A stretch of 64,000 nucleotides of DNA from Dactylosporangium sp. AC04546 (GTDB lineage: Bacteria; Actinomycetota; Actinomycetes; Mycobacteriales; Micromonosporaceae): contig NZ_JAHYSG010000039.1 of the NCBI RefSeq assembly GCF_022095675.1, positions 30,038 through 94,037 of the forward strand, given 5' to 3'. Below the pieces are notes generated by a model, which had not been told where the DNA came from, did not search any database, and worked only from the letters and a program-made list of their open reading frames with translations. How positions within the stretch are numbered: position 1 is the first letter of the stretch; the number at the start of each line of letters is the position of its first letter. A program made the translations under genes and the position numbers. Shown here one piece after another: positions 25,687 to 33,505 of this stretch.

Positions 25687-27567
25687 ATGACCACCATCGA
25701 CCGGCGCCACCTTCTTGTCGGTACCGCCGCCCTCACGGTGAGCGCCGCACTCACCACCCCGGCATATGCGGCGCCGCATCGCCCGAGCGAACTCGGCGAG
25801 GCCCAGCCCCTGGACGGCCGGGCGTTCCCCGCCTACGACTACACGCGCGCCAACAAGCTGCCCCGGGAGATGACCGGGTACTGGACCAAGTCGTTCGACG
25901 TCGCGGGCACCACGCGCACCGCGAAGGTGTACATCTCCGCCGAGACGCCGGTCCGGTCCTACTACACGGTGATCGCGGTACCGGACGGTGCCGGCACCGC
26001 GGAGTTCCTGCAGTCGTCGGGCTGGCGGGACGTGGCCGACCAGCGGCAGGAGGGCCTGTTCGTCCTCGAGCCCGGACCGGGCGGCTGGGCCGGCGCCGAG
26101 GCCGAGGCCGCGTACGTCGCCGCGGCGATGGCGTTCCACCAGGGCAACAGCTACTTCTCGATCTTCGGGGAGCACTACCTCGTCGGGTACGGCAGCGGCG
26201 CACCCGTCCTGGAGGCCTGGGCGGTCGCGAACCCGCTGCGCGTCATCGCCCAGGCGTACGCGGACTCGGCCGGCCTGAGCGCCGAGTACCTGGCCTCGTA
26301 CGCGGCCCGTGAGTTCGACGGCCAGACCCCGTACACGCCGGTCGACCTGCCGGCCGGTCTCCGGCGCATCCGCTACGACGAGACGGTGCTGCCGACCTGG
26401 TACCTGCACCCCGACCCGCGCTCGTCCGCCGCCAGCGTGGCCTACTGGAAGCACGCCAACGACACCGTGGCCTCCGCCGGCCACGACGGCACCCTCGGTA
26501 CCGTGTACCGGCAGCGCCCCGGCTCGAGCCGGTGGATGACCTCCCACGCCGGACCGATCTCGAAGGTCGCGGTCCAGGAGCACCGCGCCGACCCCCGCAG
26601 CAGGACGACGACCCGCCGGATCGTCGACTTCCTGTCCGCCTACACCCGTTACGAGAACTCGTTCGCGTACGGCAACGCGCTGTACGAGCGCGCCGACTTC
26701 CGGCGCCTGGGCGTCGAGGTCCACACCATGCAGGTGGCGGGCTTCGTCCGGGAGTACCTCGTGTACGTGCCCCGATCCGCCCGGCGCAGGGCGCCCGTCG
26801 TGCTCGTCTGGCCCGGCGACAGCCAGACCGACAAGGTGTTCATGGACGCCACGCAGTGGTGGAAGGTCGCCGAACGCGAAGGGTTCGTCCTCGTCGTCGT
26901 CTGCGAGCAGTACAGCCGCACGTCCGTGGTCGTCAGCCACCGCGACTCACTGACCTTCTTCCGTCAGCTGCGTGAGACGATCACCGCCCGCTACGACGTC
27001 GACCCCACGCGCTGGTACTCGACCGGGCAGTCCGCCGGCAGCCAGGTCACGCAGAACCTCGCCATCGCCTTCCCCGAGTACTTCGCCGCGGTCGCGACGA
27101 CGTCGTTCCCCGCCGCCCCGAACGCGGCCGGCACGGTCAGCATCGACGGGGTGGCGTACCCGGCCGCCGGGAGGGCGATCCCGAACTACATGATCTACGG
27201 CTACGGCGACATCCAGCAGTTCGTGGGCACGCTCTGGGACGACACGGCGAACCTGACCGACAGCTGGGCGCGGTACCACCTCGGGGTGGACGGCCTGACC
27301 CTCGCCGACGCCGACACGACCGCCGGGCGGCGCAGCGGCTTCCACGACCGCTTCCAGACCTGGACCTGGAACGCGCCGGGCACCGCCATCCCGATCTTCA
27401 AGTTGACCAGGAACCTGTACCGCTCGCACAACACCACGGCCGAGGAGCCGCCCCTGCTGTGGGACTTCCTCAAGCACTACAGCCACGAGGTCGGCAAGGA
27501 CGGCGCGGTCACCCGCTACTACAGCCCCTCGGCGTTCGGCCGGCCCGGGGACCGGCGACGCCTCTGA
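25687..27567 (+). CDS. Secreted alpha/beta-hydrolase esterase (PHB depolymerase-like)
   Basis: 626 residues. The N-terminus is a Tat-like signal (TTIDRRHLLVGTAALTVSAALTTPAYA, cleavage after AYA). A long N-terminal region of about 350 residues has little recognisable character. The C-terminal hydrolase begins VREYLVYVPRSARRRAPVVLVWPGD, with oxyanion region and nucleophile elbow GQSAGSQ near residue 450; a likely acid and His follow (SRSHNTTAEEP region less certain). This C-terminal part resembles the LpqC/feruloyl esterase-PHB depolymerase family, cleaving polymer or plant-wall esters outside the cell. ATG 25687 is chosen because it places the twin arginines at residues 6-7. Confidence 0.82.
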   Translation: MTTIDRRHLLVGTAALTVSAALTTPAYAAPHRPSELGEAQPLDGRAFPAYDYTRANKLPREMTGYWTKSFDVAGTTRTAKVYISAETPVRSYYTVIAVPDGAGTAEFLQSSGWRDVADQRQEGLFVLEPGPGGWAGAEAEAAYVAAAMAFHQGNSYFSIFGEHYLVGYGSGAPVLEAWAVANPLRVIAQAYADSAGLSAEYLASYAAREFDGQTPYTPVDLPAGLRRIRYDETVLPTWYLHPDPRSSAASVAYWKHANDTVASAGHDGTLGTVYRQRPGSSRWMTSHAGPISKVAVQEHRADPRSRTTTRRIVDFLSAYTRYENSFAYGNALYERADFRRLGVEVHTMQVAGFVREYLVYVPRSARRRAPVVLVWPGDSQTDKVFMDATQWWKVAEREGFVLVVVCEQYSRTSVVVSHRDSLTFFRQLRETITARYDVDPTRWYSTGQSAGSQVTQNLAIAFPEYFAAVATTSFPAAPNAAGTVSIDGVAYPAAGRAIPNYMIYGYGDIQQFVGTLWDDTANLTDSWARYHLGVDGLTLADADTTAGRRSGFHDRFQTWTWNAPGTAIPIFKLTRNLYRSHNTTAEEPPLLWDFLKHYSHEVGKDGAVTRYYSPSAFGRPGDRRRL

Positions 27568-27637
27568 ACCGCTGCGGTTGTGAAGGTTCTGTACTCGGGC
27601 ACACGGGGATCGGTGCGGCAGTCTACAGTTCGTGATC

Positions 27638-28528
27638 GTGCGCCGTATCACCCTCGTGGCCCTCGCCGCGGTACTGCTGACCGGATGTTCGGGCACCGAC
27701 GGCAAGGTCACCGACGGGCTGGGGGCGCTGCCGGTGCCGTCCGCGGCGGTGCCGGCGACCGGCGCGTGCCTCGCGACGGGCGGCAACGTCGCGTACAACG
27801 ACAAGGGCGACCCGTCGGCGACGCCGGTCGACTGCGCGAAGCCGCACAAGCTGGAGGTCGTGCAGGTCGCCCGGTTCCCCGACAGCGCGGAGCCGCCCGG
27901 CTGGGGCAGCCCGGCGATGCGCGCCGCCTACGCCGACTGCGGCAAGGCGGCGAGCGGGTACCTCGGCGGCGACTGGCACACCGGGTGGCTGTTCGTCCAC
28001 GTGGGGCGGCCCTCCACCGCGGCCTGGGCGGGCGGTGCCCGGTCCTACGTCTGCGGCGTCGCCGAGTTCCAGCGCACCGACTGGTCCGCCCCCGCGCTCG
28101 AACGGACCGGGTCGCTGCGCGGGACGCTGGCCGGTGGCCCGCCGAAGTGCGCGGTGCTGGTCGGCAACCAGCCGGACCGGCAGGGCTTCTACACCCGCAT
28201 CGCGGGCGAGCGGCGCACCGGCTGCACCGAGCTGCACGACGCCGAGCTCGCCGCGGTCCTGGAGATGCCCGACGGCGCCTACCCGGGCGACAAGGCACAG
28301 GCCGACTACCTGCTGCCCCGCTGCGTCACGGCGGTGACGACCCTGCTCGGCCTGACCCGCGAGGCGTTCGCCCGGCGCAGCGAGCTGTGGGTGCACTTCA
28401 CGTGGCTCGACGACGAGAACGAGTGGCAGGCCGGCGAGCGCACGAGCCTCTGCTACGCGATCGTGTCCGCGTCGCATCAGGTCCGCGCCAGCCTCAAGGG
28501 CGTCGGCGCGGGCCCGCTGCCGTACTGA
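27638..28528 (+). CDS. Septum formation family lipoprotein
   Basis: 296 residues. The signal peptide RRITLVALAAVLLTGC ends in a lipobox with Cys at about residue 17, so the protein is probably membrane-anchored outside. Two Septum_form-like repeats follow, each with the paired pattern of a Cys, a PVDCAKPHKLEVVQV or TGCTELHDAELAAVLEM segment, and a later Cys. The second has E where the first has P-H. TACAGT at 27624-27629 stands eight bases before GTG 27638, suggesting a leaderless start; GTG 27632 is two codons upstream. The family name comes from a mycobacterial protein; the actual role is uncertain. Confidence 0.8.
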   Translation: MRRITLVALAAVLLTGCSGTDGKVTDGLGALPVPSAAVPATGACLATGGNVAYNDKGDPSATPVDCAKPHKLEVVQVARFPDSAEPPGWGSPAMRAAYADCGKAASGYLGGDWHTGWLFVHVGRPSTAAWAGGARSYVCGVAEFQRTDWSAPALERTGSLRGTLAGGPPKCAVLVGNQPDRQGFYTRIAGERRTGCTELHDAELAAVLEMPDGAYPGDKAQADYLLPRCVTAVTTLLGLTREAFARRSELWVHFTWLDDENEWQAGERTSLCYAIVSASHQVRASLKGVGAGPLPY

Positions 28529-28623
28529 CGATGGCCGCGACCCGACGGTGGGCCGGCGGTGGCCCGGCAGAGGCCCGGCAGAGGCCCGCCGGGCCGTGAC
28601 GCGGGGTCGGTCCGCTGTGCGGG

Positions 28624-29526
28624 TCAGAGGGTGATGACCACCTTGCCGCGGGTGTGGCCGCCCTGGACGTGGGTGTGGGCGTCGGCGACCTTCTCCAGCG
28701 GGTAGGTGGTCTGCAGCCGCGGCGTGTAGGCGCCGCTGCCGCCGAGGCGCGCCGCCTCGGGCACGTTGGCGCCCGCGTTCGGGGCGCCGGAGACGAGCGC
28801 CACGCCGAGGGCCGCGGCGCCGAAGTCGGCGACCGTCGAGACCCGTGCGGCGTCGCCGACGAGCGCGACGATCTCGGCCAGCGAGCCCGAGCCGGCGGTG
28901 TCGAGCGCGGCCTGGACCCCGCCGGGCGCGACCGCCCGCACGCGGTCGGCCAGGCCCTCGCCGTACGTGACGGGCGTCGCGCCGAGCTCGCGCAGGAACT
29001 CGTGGTTGGGCTCGCTCGCGGTGCCGATGACGGTGGCGCCGCGGGCGATCGCGATCTCGACGGCCGCCGAGCCGACGCCTCCCGCCGCGCCCTCGATTAG
29101 GATCGTCCGGCCGGCGAGGTCGCCGAGGGCGTCCAGACCGGCGATCGCCGTCGAGGACACGAGGCCGGCCGCGGCGGCCTGCTCCATCGACCAGCCGTCC
29201 GGCACGCCCGCCCACGCCGTGAGGACGGCAAGCTCGGCGGCGGCGCCGTCGCGGGTCAGACCGAACACGCGGTCGCCGGCCTGCACGCCCTCGACACCCT
29301 CGCCGACCTCGTCCACGGTCCCGGCCGCGTCGCTGCCCGCGACGGCGGGAAACGTGGTGGGGATGAACTGGGCCATGTAGCCGGCGCGGAGCTTCCAGTC
29401 GACCGGGTTGACGCTGGTGGCGGCGACCCGGATCCGGATCTCGCCCGGCCCGGCGTGGGGCTCGGGAGCGTCGTCGACGGTGAGCACCTCGGGGCCGCCG
29501 AACTCGTGGAAACGGGCTGCGCGCAT
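28624..29526 (-). CDS. NADP-dependent oxidoreductase (quinone oxidoreductase-like MDR)
   Basis: A 300-residue medium-chain dehydrogenase/reductase without structural or catalytic zinc cysteines. MRAARFHEFGGPEVLTVDD and SVNPVDWKLRAGYM form the catalytic domain; ILIEGAAGGVGSAAVEIAIARGATVIGTAS is the NADPH Rossmann loop. It ends QGGHTRGKVVITL, the normal family end. Likely reduces quinones or enones. ATG 29526 has a GAAGG box eight bases upstream; GTG 29532 is an alternative. Confidence 0.9.
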   Translation of the reverse strand: MRAARFHEFGGPEVLTVDDAPEPHAGPGEIRIRVAATSVNPVDWKLRAGYMAQFIPTTFPAVAGSDAAGTVDEVGEGVEGVQAGDRVFGLTRDGAAAELAVLTAWAGVPDGWSMEQAAAAGLVSSTAIAGLDALGDLAGRTILIEGAAGGVGSAAVEIAIARGATVIGTASEPNHEFLRELGATPVTYGEGLADRVRAVAPGGVQAALDTAGSGSLAEIVALVGDAARVSTVADFGAAALGVALVSGAPNAGANVPEAARLGGSGAYTPRLQTTYPLEKVADAHTHVQGGHTRGKVVITL

Positions 29527-29646
29527 GGTCACGACCTTCGTTGGGGGAGCGTTCGCGGAGGAGAGCGGATCACATCATGGGGCCGGCCGGGCCGGCGCGC
29601 CAGCGCGTCCCACTCCCGGGTGGATGTCACCCGGTCGGGCTCCGTG

Positions 29647-30750
29647 TCACGGTCCCTTGTGTACGGTCGGCTCCGCCCGGCGGCGGGACGCCTCGACCGC
29701 GGCGACCGCGGCCGCCATGGTGGGCGCCAGCTGGGGGTCGACGACGTCCGGCAGGAGCCGGTGCGGGCCGAGCGCGTCCTCGCCGACCAGCCCGGCGAGG
29801 ACGTCGGCCGCGGCCAGCAGCATCGCCGTGGTGATCCGCGGCGCCCGGGCGCTGAGCAGCCCGCGGACGATGCCGGGAAACGCGAGCAGCTCGGTGAGGT
29901 GGGTGGCGGTCACCGCGGCCGGTGATGCCGGGGGCTGCGGGCCGGCCAGCGCGAACACCACCGGTGGCGCCGCCATCGTGTCCACCAGGTGCTGGTCGAG
30001 CTGCCCGTCGGCGCTCGCCGCGACGACGGCGTCCGCGCCGGCGAGGGCCTGCGCGGGCCCGCCGTGCAGTCGCCGCGGGTTGGTGTGGCCGGCCAGCCAC
30101 GCGGTGGGTTCGGGCGGCGTGTCGAGGGCGGGGTCGAGGATGCCGTGCGGGGTGCAGACCGTCACGTCGGCGGCGCCGGCGTGCAGGAGCAGCCGGGTCA
30201 CGGCGCCGGTGGTCACGCCCGAGCCCAGCACGACGATGCGGGCCGTGTGCAGGTCCTTGCCGGCGACACGCAGCGCGTTGCGCAGCGCGGCCAGGACGAC
30301 GACCGGGGTGGCGTGCTGCTCGTCGTGGAACACCGGGACGTCGAGCGCGATCCGCAGGCGGCGCTCGATGTCGCGGCACGACGGCGAGGCGAAGCCGGTC
30401 AGGTCGACGGCCCCGAACGTCGGCGCGATCGCCCGGACCGCGGCGACCACACCATCGGTGCCGCGGGCGTGGCCGGTGTCCAGGCAGATCGGCACCGCGT
30501 CGATGCCGGCGAACTCGGCGTACAGCGCCGCCTTGGCCTCCACGAACGGCAGCGCGGCGGCCGGGCCGACGTCGCCCAGGCCGGGCACGGCGCTGCCGTC
30601 GCTGATCACCGCGACACGGTTCGGGCGGCCGGTCAGCTCGGCCGCCGCCTCCGGGCGCGCGGCGATCGCGGCCGCGAGACGGCCGGCCCCGCTCGTGTAG
30701 CGCAGCGCGAGGTCCCGCAGCGGTCGCCGGCCGTCGTCTGAGGCCTTCAT
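29647..30750 (-). CDS. Malic enzyme-like protein with altered metal-binding motifs
   Basis: A 367-residue protein covering the malic enzyme core: catalytic Tyr in RYTSGAG (about 18), catalytic Lys in [11 protein letters not shown] (about 73), [22 protein letters not shown], and a nucleotide loop [11 protein letters not shown]. The metal-binding stretch that usually reads LEDI..P is LTGF..P here (117-120), and HDDQHGT is HDEQHAT (142-148), so oxidative decarboxylation of malate may be weakened or changed. The ATG at 30750 follows a -10-like TAAACT nine bases away (leaderless); a TTG is one codon upstream. It lies downstream of sulP on the same strand. Confidence 0.82.
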   Translation of the reverse strand: MKASDDGRRPLRDLALRYTSGAGRLAAAIAARPEAAAELTGRPNRVAVISDGSAVPGLGDVGPAAALPFVEAKAALYAEFAGIDAVPICLDTGHARGTDGVVAAVRAIAPTFGAVDLTGFASPSCRDIERRLRIALDVPVFHDEQHATPVVVLAALRNALRVAGKDLHTARIVVLGSGVTTGAVTRLLLHAGAADVTVCTPHGILDPALDTPPEPTAWLAGHTNPRRLHGGPAQALAGADAVVAASADGQLDQHLVDTMAAPPVVFALAGPQPPASPAAVTATHLTELLAFPGIVRGLLSARAPRITTAMLLAAADVLAGLVGEDALGPHRLLPDVVDPQLAPTMAAAVAAVEASRRRAEPTVHKGP

Positions 30751-30756
30751 CAATTG

Positions 30757-30772
30757 CAGAGTTTATCAACTC
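30757..30772 (-). promoter_or_regulatory. Candidate ArsR operator half-site at the malic enzyme promoter
   Basis: On the minus strand AGTTGATAAACTCTGC shares 14 of 16 bases with one arm of the large palindrome at 32531-32558. Around it GAGTT-GATA-AACTC is itself an inverted repeat. It overlaps the likely -10 box of the malic enzyme gene. Confidence 0.55.
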
Positions 30773-30777
30773 TTCGA

Positions 30778-30830
30778 GTTCGGAGGGTTTCGGAGGGTTT
30801 CGGAGGGTTCTCGGAGGGTTCTCGGAGGGT
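30778..30830. repeat. Five-copy 10-11 bp tandem repeat
   Basis: Five head-to-tail copies of TCGGAGGGTT, the later ones with an extra C, fill the space between the sulP stop and the malic enzyme promoter. It is a short minisatellite; copy number could alter the spacing or read-through between the two genes. Confidence 0.8.
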
Positions 30831-32489
30831 TCAGGAACCGCGCATGAGGTCGCGGGCGTAGGCGATCGCCTCGGGGGTGCCGGGGAACCGGGGGAGCCGG
30901 TCGGCGACGCCGAGGGCGGTGAGCACCTGGTCGTGGTGCGGGGCGATGCCGGACAGCAGCACGGTGATGCCGCGGCGGCGCAGCCGGGAGATGGCGTCGC
31001 CCAGCACGTGCGCGCCGGTCGCGTCGACGGTCGTGACCCGCGACATGCGCAGGATGACGACGCGGACGTCGGCGACCTCGGACAGCTCCAGCAGGAAGTG
31101 GTGGGCGGCGGCGAAGAAGAGCGGACCGTCGAGCCGGTAGGCGACGATGTGCTCGGCCAGCAGCTGATGCTCTTCGTCGCTGTGGTCGGTGGTGTCCAGC
31201 GGTACCTGCTCCAGCCGGGCGGTGCGGGCCACGGCGCGCAGCGCCAGCACGACGGCGGCGCCGAGCCCGACCACGACCGCGGCGACGAGGTCGACGGCGA
31301 CGGTGACCAGGAAGGTGAGGGCGAGCACGAGCGCGTCGCCGCGGGTCGATCGGGCGAGCGCCAGCAGCGCGCTGGCCTCGACCATCCGCACGGTGGTGGC
31401 GAGGAGGACCCCGGCGAGCGCGGCGAGCGGGATGCCGGCGACGAGCGGCGCGGCGACGAGGACGATCCCGGCCAGGACCGCGGCGTGGGTGAGCGCGGCC
31501 AGCTTCGAGCCGGCGCCCGCCCGGACGTTCACGGCGGTCCGCGCGATCGCCGCGGTGGCGGGAATGCCGCCGAAGACCGGGGTGACGAGGTTGGCCAGGC
31601 CCTGTCCGAACAGCTCGCGGTCGGGGTCGTGATGCTGGTCGACGCTCATGGCGTCGGCGACGGTGGCGCAGAGCAGGCTCTCCAGCGCCGCGAGGGCGGC
31701 CACGGCCAGTGCGGAGGGCAGCAGCCGGGCGACGGCGGACGGGTCGAGGAAGTCCAGCGACGGGGCGGGCAGGCCGGCGGGCAGCGCGCCGATGCGGGCC
31801 ATGTCGAGGTGCAGGACCGCGGCGAGGGCCGTCGCCGCGGCGACCGCGATGAGCGACCACGGCAGCTGCGGGCGCCAGCGGCCGCCGGCCAGCATCGCGG
31901 CGGCGACGCCGAGGGCCGTCAGCACCGGCGTGGGCGCGGGATCGGCGACGAAGCGCACCACGGCGTCGGCGGCGAGGGCCCACACCTTCTCGCCGTGCGC
32001 ATCGGTGACCCCGAGCGCGGCGGGCACCTGCTGCAGCGCGATCACCACGGCGATCCCGGCGGTGAACCCCTCGACCACCGGGGTCGGCAGGTACCGCACG
32101 TACCGGCCGAGGCGGGCCAGCGCGAGGACGAGCAGGACCACGCCGGCCATGGCCCCGACCATCAGCACGCCGGTCGGCCCGAAGTCGGCGACGACCGGCA
32201 CCAGCACGACGGTCATCGCGCCGGTCGGCCCGGACACCTGCAGGTTCGACCCGCCGAAGACGGCGGCCACCGCCCCGGCGACGACGGCGGTGACGAGACC
32301 CGCCCCCGCGCCGAGCCCGGAGGAGGCGCCGAAGGCGAGCGCGAGCGGCAGCGCCACCACGGCGACGGTGAGTCCCGCCAGCAGGTCCCGCCGCGGGTTG
32401 CGGCGCGCGGCGACCCAGTCCGAGCGCGTGGGCAGCAGCCGTGTCAGCCGCCCGGTGGTACCGCGGGCAGCCATGTTGCGGACCGCCAT
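30831..32489 (-). CDS. SulP family anion transporter with STAS domain
   Basis: 552 residues. The membrane domain has around 12-14 spans and the SulP signatures DLLAGLTVAVVALPLALAFG, GGSNLQVSGPTGAM, VFGGIPATAAIARTAVNVRAGAGSKLA. A C-terminal STAS domain follows (about 440-550; VVILRMSRVTTVDATGAHVL). SulP proteins move sulfate, bicarbonate or, as in E. coli DauA, C4-dicarboxylates. A malic enzyme gene downstream and an ArsR regulator divergently upstream suggest dicarboxylate or bicarbonate traffic. ATG 32489 is preferred (GGAGG ten bases upstream); GTG 32495 is possible. Confidence 0.9.
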   Translation of the reverse strand: MAVRNMAARGTTGRLTRLLPTRSDWVAARRNPRRDLLAGLTVAVVALPLALAFGASSGLGAGAGLVTAVVAGAVAAVFGGSNLQVSGPTGAMTVVLVPVVADFGPTGVLMVGAMAGVVLLVLALARLGRYVRYLPTPVVEGFTAGIAVVIALQQVPAALGVTDAHGEKVWALAADAVVRFVADPAPTPVLTALGVAAAMLAGGRWRPQLPWSLIAVAAATALAAVLHLDMARIGALPAGLPAPSLDFLDPSAVARLLPSALAVAALAALESLLCATVADAMSVDQHHDPDRELFGQGLANLVTPVFGGIPATAAIARTAVNVRAGAGSKLAALTHAAVLAGIVLVAAPLVAGIPLAALAGVLLATTVRMVEASALLALARSTRGDALVLALTFLVTVAVDLVAAVVVGLGAAVVLALRAVARTARLEQVPLDTTDHSDEEHQLLAEHIVAYRLDGPLFFAAAHHFLLELSEVADVRVVILRMSRVTTVDATGAHVLGDAISRLRRRGITVLLSGIAPHHDQVLTALGVADRLPRFPGTPEAIAYARDLMRGS

Positions 32490-32530
32490 GCCCACCGCAC
32501 CTCCGTCCGCGAGTCACGCACTGTCGATCG

Positions 32531-32558
32531 GAAGACTTTATCAGTTGATAAAGTCTTC
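32531..32558. promoter_or_regulatory. 28-bp palindromic operator between sulP and arsR
   Basis: Arms GAAGACTTTATCA and TGATAAAGTCTTC are exact complements around a two-base centre. This is the largest palindrome in the region and is set in an AT-rich patch between sulP and the arsR-type gene. ArsR/SmtB repressors bind imperfect 12-2-12 palindromes overlapping promoters, so this is a likely site for the adjacent regulator. Confidence 0.75.
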
Positions 32559-32661
32559 AAGTCGCACCCCCGCACGGTCGCACACCGTGTCCGACCCGCC
32601 GGGTCCACCTGTACCGGCTGCTAACCTTGCTGCGAGGGTCCGGGGCGGAGGTGGGTGTGGT

Positions 32662-32994
32662 ATGTCGGTGCCGCTGTACCAGGCGAAAGCCGAGATGTTC
32701 CGGACGCTCGGCCACCCCGTCCGGATTCGCGTGCTGGAGCTCCTGCAGGACGGCCCGAGACCGGTCCGCGACCTGCTGGCCGAGATCGAGGTCGAGGCGT
32801 CGAACCTCTCGCAGCAGCTCGCGGTGCTGCGCCGGGCCGGCATCGTGACCTCGTACCGGGACGGCTCCCTGGTGATGTACGCGTTGAGCACCCCCGACGT
32901 GGCGGACCTGCTCGCCGCCGGGCGGAGGATCCTCGGCTCCCTGCTCACCGATCGTGACGGCCTGCTGGTCGAGCTGCGCGCACACAGCGAGTAA
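32662..32994 (+). CDS. ArsR/SmtB-family transcriptional regulator
   Basis: A 110-residue winged-helix protein: TLGHPVRIRVLELLQDGPRPVRDLLAEIEVEASNLSQQLAVLRRAGIVTSYRDGSLVMYAL contains the whole DNA-binding domain. There is no CxC metal site in the alpha-3 helix and no cysteine at all, so it is not a classical arsenic or cadmium sensor. ATG 32662 has a GGAGG box about ten bases before it. It is divergent from sulP across a 28-bp palindrome, implying repression of sulP (and itself), with the malic enzyme gene as a second target. Confidence 0.88.
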   Translation: MSVPLYQAKAEMFRTLGHPVRIRVLELLQDGPRPVRDLLAEIEVEASNLSQQLAVLRRAGIVTSYRDGSLVMYALSTPDVADLLAAGRRILGSLLTDRDGLLVELRAHSE

Positions 32995-33176
32995 CAGCCG
33001 CCGACGTCGTCGCCCACCCCCGGTCCCGGCCCGTGGTCGGCTACGGTCCGTGATCTCGCCTGGCCCGCGACACGCTCCCGCCGGGGCGGTGATCCTGCGG
33101 CAACCGTGCGTGATCAGCACAAGTGCCAAGATCGTGAAGGTTTCGCGCCCCGGGGCTGGTGTTATACCGTCAGTGG

Positions 33177-33395
33177 GTGAGAATCGAGCGTCATTGGTGG
33201 AACGGTCAGAGCACCGTGCGGGGCCGTCGCGACGTGTACATCCGCACCGATGGCGAGTCGTGGGAGGTCGAGGCCCGCGCCGGCGGCACCGCCGGCCGGT
33301 CGAAAATCCACCAGTGTCCGAGTCGGCAGTCGGCGGAGATCCTGGCCGGGGCGTGGATGGGCGAGCAGAGCCGGTGGCAGGTCGTCGCGGTCTGA
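33177..33395 (+). CDS. Small conserved hypothetical protein
   Basis: 72 residues, beginning RIERHWWNGQSTVRGRRDVYIRTDGESWEVEARAGG. Codon use is normal for the genome and the mixed Trp/Arg-rich beta-strand pattern looks like a real small domain rather than a chance frame. TATACC lies eight bases before GTG 33177 without a ribosome binding site (leaderless). I have seen similar short proteins in actinomycetes without known function. Confidence 0.6.
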   Translation: MRIERHWWNGQSTVRGRRDVYIRTDGESWEVEARAGGTAGRSKIHQCPSRQSAEILAGAWMGEQSRWQVVAV

Positions 33396-33505
33396 CCGGC
33401 CTGCGGCCGACCTGCGTGTGCCGCCGGCCGTGAGCGGGCTCCGAGGCGGGTGGCGCTTTCAGGTAGGCTGACGGCGCGGCCCCCACTCCTGGCGGGCCGG
33501 GTTCG

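Noticed and set aside
30778..30830. CRISPR-like array
   Set aside because: Units are 10-11 bp without spacers; it is a plain tandem repeat. No cas genes or arrays are seen anywhere in the window.
30933..32624. 563-codon plus-strand frame opposite sulP
   Set aside because: Asp/Gly/Glu/Gln-rich shadow of the SulP gene, without domains.
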